A stretch of DNA of 64,000 nt, taken from positions 1 through 64,000 of the forward strand of contig NZ_FZOF01000014.1 in NCBI RefSeq assembly GCF_900188405.1. The letters are read 5' to 3'. The notes under the pieces were generated by a model. That model made no database searches. It was not told the DNA's origin and was given only the letters and a program-made list of their open reading frames with translations. This document shows positions 60,815 through 64,000 of the stretch, in pieces. Source of the DNA: Actinacidiphila glaucinigra. GTDB lineage: Bacteria > Actinomycetota > Actinomycetes > Streptomycetales > Streptomycetaceae. The first letter of the stretch is position 1. The number at the start of each line of letters is the position of its first letter. The position numbers and the translations under genes were made by a program.

Positions 60815-61273
60815 ATGAGCGCCCCGACCGCCGCGACGACCACGCAGCCCACCAAGATCGAACTGCTGGAGCTGCTCGCCGCCATCGGCACCGCCCAGTG
60901 GCAGGACTTCGCCGCCGCTGCCGCCCGGCACGGGCTGACCTCCATGCAGGCCAAGGTGCTCGCCCAGCTGGGCGGACCGGTGCCCATGCGCGGCCTGGCC
61001 GAGCGGCTGGTGTGCGACGCGTCCAACGTCACCGGGATCGTCGACCGGCTCGAGGCGCACGGCTTCGTCCGCCGCGAGGTCAGCGCCGCCGACCGCCGGG
61101 TCAAGAACGTCGTGGCCACCGACCTCGGGCGCGAGACCATCCGCCGCGTCCGCGACGAGATGCAGGCCACCCACGGGGCGCTGGACACCCTGGACGAGGG
61201 CGAGCAGGCGGCCCTCTACGCGCTGCTGGAGCGGCTGCGCCCGGTCATGGAGGCCCGCGGCAAGGAGCGCTGA
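60815..61273 (+). CDS. MarR family transcriptional regulator
   Basis: 152 residues. Winged helix with LTSMQAKVLAQLGGPVPMRGLAERLVCDASNVTGIVDRLEAHGFVRREVSAADRRVKNV, the full MarR pattern including the DxR wing. ATG 60815; no strong ribosome site, and upstream bases hold operator-like repeats, so autorepression is likely. The last 58 bases overlap the tail of the opposite unknown gene. Ligand unknown, perhaps phenolic or redox active compounds. Confidence 0.94.
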   Translation: MSAPTAATTTQPTKIELLELLAAIGTAQWQDFAAAAARHGLTSMQAKVLAQLGGPVPMRGLAERLVCDASNVTGIVDRLEAHGFVRREVSAADRRVKNVVATDLGRETIRRVRDEMQATHGALDTLDEGEQAALYALLERLRPVMEARGKER

Positions 61274-62211
61274 CGCGAGCCGGACCGGCCGCGGGAAACG
61301 GCACCGGGACGGGAGCGGGAGGGCGCCAGGCCGCGCAGCGGGGCGACGAGCGCGCGGACCTCGCGGTCCGCGAAACCGGGCTCCCGCGCGATCACCCGCA
61401 CCAGCTCCCCGCGCACCGGCCGGCCGCGTCCCGCCTCGACCAGGGCCAGCGACTCGGCCAGCGCCGCGGGGAGGTCCGGTCCGCGCCAGGGTTCCGCGGC
61501 GTACGCGTCGAACCAGCGCGGCGGCGGGAAGGACGGCTGCAGCTTGGCCTGTCGGTCGCCGAAGTACGACCACACCCCCGGGTGCAGGGACACCCCGGCG
61601 ACGTGCCCCGACGGCAGGGACCGCGCCCAGCCGCCCGCAGTGTTCTGCTGCCAGCGCCAGGTGTTCGGGCTGGTCCGCCGGCGGTGGGTGACCCCCACGA
61701 AGCGCAGCTTGCGGCGGATCACCGGCCACGGCTCGCGGCTCTCGCGCACCCAGTCCGCGAGGGCGGCGAACAGTGTGTCGTAGGTGCCGCCCCCCGCGAC
61801 CAGGTCGACCAGTGCCACCGGACGGGTACGGCGGGCCAGGGCGTGCGGCGCGAGTCCGGCCGCGGCGAGGTGTTCGCGCAGCCGGGCCCTGTGCGCGAGC
61901 GGCGGATGCGGGCGCAGGCGCAGCGACAGCGGCAGGCGCAGCAGCCGCCCCTCCCGGGAGGAGCCCTCGAAGGCGCCGGTCAGCAGGTCGTACATGCTGT
62001 CCAGGGAGCGGCCGACGAAGCAGAGGTCGGCGCCGCCCGAGCGGGCGAGCACCTTCCCCGTGCACACGGTCAGTTCGGGCAGGTACCACAGAGCGGGGCG
62101 CGCGGCGCCCTCCGTCAGGGTGCCCAGCCGGTCCGGCGGCGCTCCTCCCCGGGCTCGCGACAGCGCCCAGCGGTACGGCTGGGGCGGCGCGGCCGCCGGT
62201 GTGGTCGTCAT
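61216..62211 (-). CDS. Conserved protein of unknown function
   Basis: 331 residues, no membrane segment. ATG 62211 has TGGGG five bases upstream. Notable blocks: LWYLPELTVCTGKVLARSGGADLCFVGRSLDSMYDLL, VDLVAGGGTYDTLFAALADWV, RRKLRFVGVTHRRRTSPNTWRWQQN and SYFGDRQAKLQPSFPPPRWFD. The VDLVAGGGT loop recalls a phosphoribosyltransferase-type phosphate site, but I cannot place the family. The last 25-30 residues (Arg/Ser-rich) are antisense to the MarR gene and may be an accidental extension. Confidence 0.75.
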   Translation of the reverse strand: MTTTPAAAPPQPYRWALSRARGGAPPDRLGTLTEGAARPALWYLPELTVCTGKVLARSGGADLCFVGRSLDSMYDLLTGAFEGSSREGRLLRLPLSLRLRPHPPLAHRARLREHLAAAGLAPHALARRTRPVALVDLVAGGGTYDTLFAALADWVRESREPWPVIRRKLRFVGVTHRRRTSPNTWRWQQNTAGGWARSLPSGHVAGVSLHPGVWSYFGDRQAKLQPSFPPPRWFDAYAAEPWRGPDLPAALAESLALVEAGRGRPVRGELVRVIAREPGFADREVRALVAPLRGLAPSRSRPGAVSRGRSGSRQRSLPRASMTGRSRSSSA

Positions 62212-62365
62212 GATCCCCAGTGCAGCATCCCGACTCCGCGCCGGTCACCTGGTTTTCGGTCCGCCGAAACGTTCCGCTTGACGTGTCTCGAACATAGAGT
62301 CGCTCTGGGCGCCGCGCGGTGCCCGGCGGGGTGAGGGAAAGGGCACACGCGGTGAGGTGCGAGCG

Positions 62366-62902
62366 ATGTTCCTGATCACCGGGATCCCCGCGTCGGGGAA
62401 GTCGACCGTGGCGCAGGCACTGGCCGAGCGGCTGCCCCGCTCGGCGCACGTCCGGGGCGACGCGTTCCGGCGGATGATCGTCGGCGGGCGGGCCGAGGCG
62501 CTGCCCGGCGACGGCACGGGGGACGTCGCGGGGCTGACGGAGGAGGCGTTGCGGCAACTGCGGCTGCGGCACTCCCTGGCGGCGGCGAGTGCGGACGCGT
62601 ACGCGGCGTCCGGGTTCACCCCCGTCCTGCAGGACGTCATCCTCGGTGACGAACTGCCGCGCACGATCGCCCTGTTGCGCACCCGGCCGCTGCACGTCGT
62701 GGTACTCGTCCCCTCCCCCGAGGCGATCGCGGCCCGCGAGGCCGGCCGGAAGAAGCGCGCCTACGGCGCGTGGACGCCCACCGACCTCGACCGCGCCCTG
62801 CGGGCGGGCACCCCGCGGATCGGCCTCTGGCTGGACACCTCCCGCCAGACCCCGGCGGAGACCGTGGACGCGATCCTCCGCCACGCCGGACCCACCGGCT
62901 GA
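62366..62902 (+). CDS. P-loop kinase / phosphotransferase
   Basis: 178 residues. Walker A GIPASGKST (residues 6-14) at the N-terminus, then HVRGDAFRRM and a C-terminal half like zeta-toxin or chloramphenicol-phosphotransferase-type small kinases (PLHVVVLVPSPEAIAAREAGR, GLWLDTS). It should transfer phosphate from ATP to a small molecule. ATG 62366 has GGTGAGG eight bases upstream; GTG 62357 sits on the ribosome site. No partner toxin or antitoxin gene is visible. Confidence 0.87.
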   Translation: MFLITGIPASGKSTVAQALAERLPRSAHVRGDAFRRMIVGGRAEALPGDGTGDVAGLTEEALRQLRLRHSLAAASADAYAASGFTPVLQDVILGDELPRTIALLRTRPLHVVVLVPSPEAIAAREAGRKKRAYGAWTPTDLDRALRAGTPRIGLWLDTSRQTPAETVDAILRHAGPTG

Positions 62903-62903
62903 C

Positions 62904-62925
62904 CCGTGCCCCCACCCCGGCACGG
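62904..62925. terminator. Hairpin between the P-loop kinase and gntR genes
   Basis: CCGTGCC (62904-62910) pairs with GGCACGG (62919-62925) over an 8-nt loop, two bases after the kinase stop. CACGG repeats follow. Confidence 0.6.
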
Positions 62926-62953
62926 CACGGCACGGTCGTGCGGAGGGGCGCGG

Positions 62954-63673
62954 TCAGGGGGCCAGGACGTCGAGTTCGCGCAGCGCGCCGACGCAGATCT
63001 CGCGCATCAGGCGCTCCGCGGACCGCGCGTCGCGGGCGCGCACGGCCTCGGCGACGCGGACGTGGAGGGTGACCGCCTCGGGGTCGGGGGCGCTGAACAT
63101 GACGTGGTGCTCGGTGCGCCCGGTCAGCACCTCCGCGACGACCTCGCCGAGGCGGGCGAACATCTCGTTGCCGGAGGCGGTGAGCATCACGCGGTGGAAG
63201 GCCACGTCGTGCACCAGGTACTCGTCGAGGTCCGCGGCCCGCCCGGCGGCGGCCATCTCGGCGGCGAGGACGGTCAGTTCGCGGCACTGCTCCGGGGTCG
63301 CCGCCACCGCCGCCAGACCGGCGGCCACGGGCTCGACGGCGGTCCTGAGCATGGTGAGCGAACGCAGTTGCCGGGGCCGGTCCGCGCCGGCGAGGCGCCA
63401 GCGGATGACGGCCGGGTCGAAGACGTTCCACTCCTCGGTGCGGCGCACCGTGATGCCGACCCGGCGCCGCGACTCGACGAGGTGCATGGCCTCCAGGACG
63501 CGTACGGCCTCACGGACGACGGTGCGGGAGACGCCGTACCGCCGCTCCAGCTCGTCGATGCGCAGCACCGTGCCGGGCGGGTGCGCGCCCGAGGCGATGG
63601 CGGGGCCGAGTTCCGCCAGGACACGGGCGTGCAGGCCGCCGTGCTCTCCCTGCCGATCCATGGGCCGATCCAT
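62954..63673 (-). CDS. gntR: GntR family regulator of gluconate utilization
   Basis: 239 residues, FadR subfamily. N-terminal winged helix (VLAELGPAIASGAHPPGTVLRIDELERRYGVSRTVVREAVRVLEAMHLVESRRRVGITV) and an FCD ligand domain (LRTAVEPVAAGLAAVAA, DVAFHRVMLTASGN). It is divergent from gluconokinase, the same arrangement as SCO1678/SCO1679 in S. coelicolor, where GntR represses gluconate uptake and phosphorylation. ATG 63673 has no ribosome site, but TAGGCT ends about eight bases before it, suggesting a leaderless mRNA; ATG 63661 is an alternative. Confidence 0.92.
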   Translation of the reverse strand: MDRPMDRQGEHGGLHARVLAELGPAIASGAHPPGTVLRIDELERRYGVSRTVVREAVRVLEAMHLVESRRRVGITVRRTEEWNVFDPAVIRWRLAGADRPRQLRSLTMLRTAVEPVAAGLAAVAATPEQCRELTVLAAEMAAAGRAADLDEYLVHDVAFHRVMLTASGNEMFARLGEVVAEVLTGRTEHHVMFSAPDPEAVTLHVRVAEAVRARDARSAERLMREICVGALRELDVLAP

Positions 63674-63800
63674 GGGCGACAGCCTATGCGGGAATCGCTT
63701 CGTATGACGATTTCATTTCGGGCCCTTGAATAAGTAGTACCTATGGCGTTTCCTGGGTCGGTCACGAAGCAGAGCCAGGCACGCGCACGAGGAGGTACCC
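63674..63800. promoter_or_regulatory. Divergent gntR-gntK control region
   Basis: On the minus strand TCGTCA (63710-63705), 18 bp, TAGGCT (63686-63681) may be the gntR promoter. GTAGTAC at 63734-63740 inside AAGTAGTACCT has the GT-N3-AC core of FadR-type operators. A -35-like TTGAAT lies at 63726-63731 toward gntK. Confidence 0.5.
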
Positions 63801-64000
63801 GTGGTGACCGAGGCAGGCCCGGAGGGCCCGCACCACCCCCTGGTGGTGGTGATGGGCGTGTCCGGCTCGGGCAAGTCCACCGTCGGGGGGCTGCTCGCCG
63901 AGCGGCTGGACGTCCCCTACGCCGAGGCGGACGACTTCCACCCGCCCGCCAACATCGCCAAGATGTCGGCCGGGCACCCGCTGGACGACGAGGACCGGGC
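63801..64000 (+). CDS. gntK: Gluconokinase (partial, C-terminus outside window)
   Basis: 66 codons are in the window. The P-loop VVVMGVSGSGKSTVGGLLAERL and the substrate region YAEADDFHPPANIAKMSAGHPLDDEDR are diagnostic of gluconate kinases, which make 6-phosphogluconate for the pentose-phosphate pathway. GTG 63801 follows GAGGAGG by five bases; GTG 63804 is equally possible. Divergent from gntR, which likely represses it. Confidence 0.93.
   Translation, partial: MVTEAGPEGPHHPLVVVMGVSGSGKSTVGGLLAERLDVPYAEADDFHPPANIAKMSAGHPLDDEDR

Noticed and set aside
62366-62902. Zeta-type toxin of a toxin-antitoxin pair
   Set aside because: The P-loop kinase has no small antitoxin gene upstream or downstream; a metabolic kinase or phosphotransferase is more likely.

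Overview
This window is a piece of a Streptomyces chromosome. It is very GC-rich with strong third-position GC bias, and it carries developmental and lineage markers: a chaplin pair (chpC, chpH), mycothiol ligase (mshC), a ParJ/PAC2 protein, and the gylR-glpF-glpK-glpD glycerol regulon beside metH. From memory of the S. coelicolor map, metH-gylR-glpFKD-parJ-mshC (SCO1657-1663), chpC-chpH (SCO1674-1675) and gntR-gntK (SCO1678-1679) lie in this same order. The backbone is therefore a conserved core segment that has taken up lineage-specific blocks.

Layout. 1-2.1 kb: two paralogous peptide/solute-binding lipoproteins (minus), the second cut by the window edge. 2.5-6.8 kb: HAD hydrolase and B12-dependent methionine synthase (minus). 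7.1-12.1 kb: glycerol regulon with candidate GylR operators. 12.1-21.8 kb: a block absent between glpD and parJ in S. coelicolor. It holds a PEP-mutase-like enzyme with an ArsR-type regulator, a YtrA-type GntR/ABC exporter operon with an 11-bp palindromic operator, a four-gene translationally coupled operon (nucleoside phosphorylase, amidohydrolase, molybdopterin oxidoreductase, flavin reductase), tRNA-Pro, a FadR-type GntR and a GH18-like membrane-anchored protein. 21.9-34.4 kb: conserved core, with parJ, mshC and its three unknown neighbours, a CorA-type channel, a ferritin-like protein, an F420-type oxidoreductase, an aldo/keto reductase, a RecD-like protein that has lost its ATPase motifs, and small unknown genes. 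34.5-35.8 kb: chaplins.

35.9-62.9 kb: M20 peptidase, tRNA-Leu, then a long accessory stretch. It includes a SHOCT protein, a small lipoprotein, DUF6325, GAP, DUF2252, a ClC channel, fumarylacetoacetase, an MFS transporter with a sphingosine-phosphate-lyase-like enzyme, an AT-richer strip with tiny ORFs, a secreted 1276-residue subtilase, pirin/AtuA, NDH-2, P450, NUDIX, DUF817, TetR/DUF202/MarR, an unknown protein and a P-loop kinase. The right edge holds the gluconate regulator (GntR) and the start of gluconokinase.

Most converging gene ends are closed by long perfect GC hairpins. I see no insertion sequence, integrase, prophage, CRISPR array or large biosynthetic cluster. The points I would look at first are the ATPase-dead RecD-like protein, the coupled nucleoside/molybdenum operon, the unknown genes grouped with mshC, the low-complexity linkers of the long chaplin, and the AT-richer strip before the subtilase.
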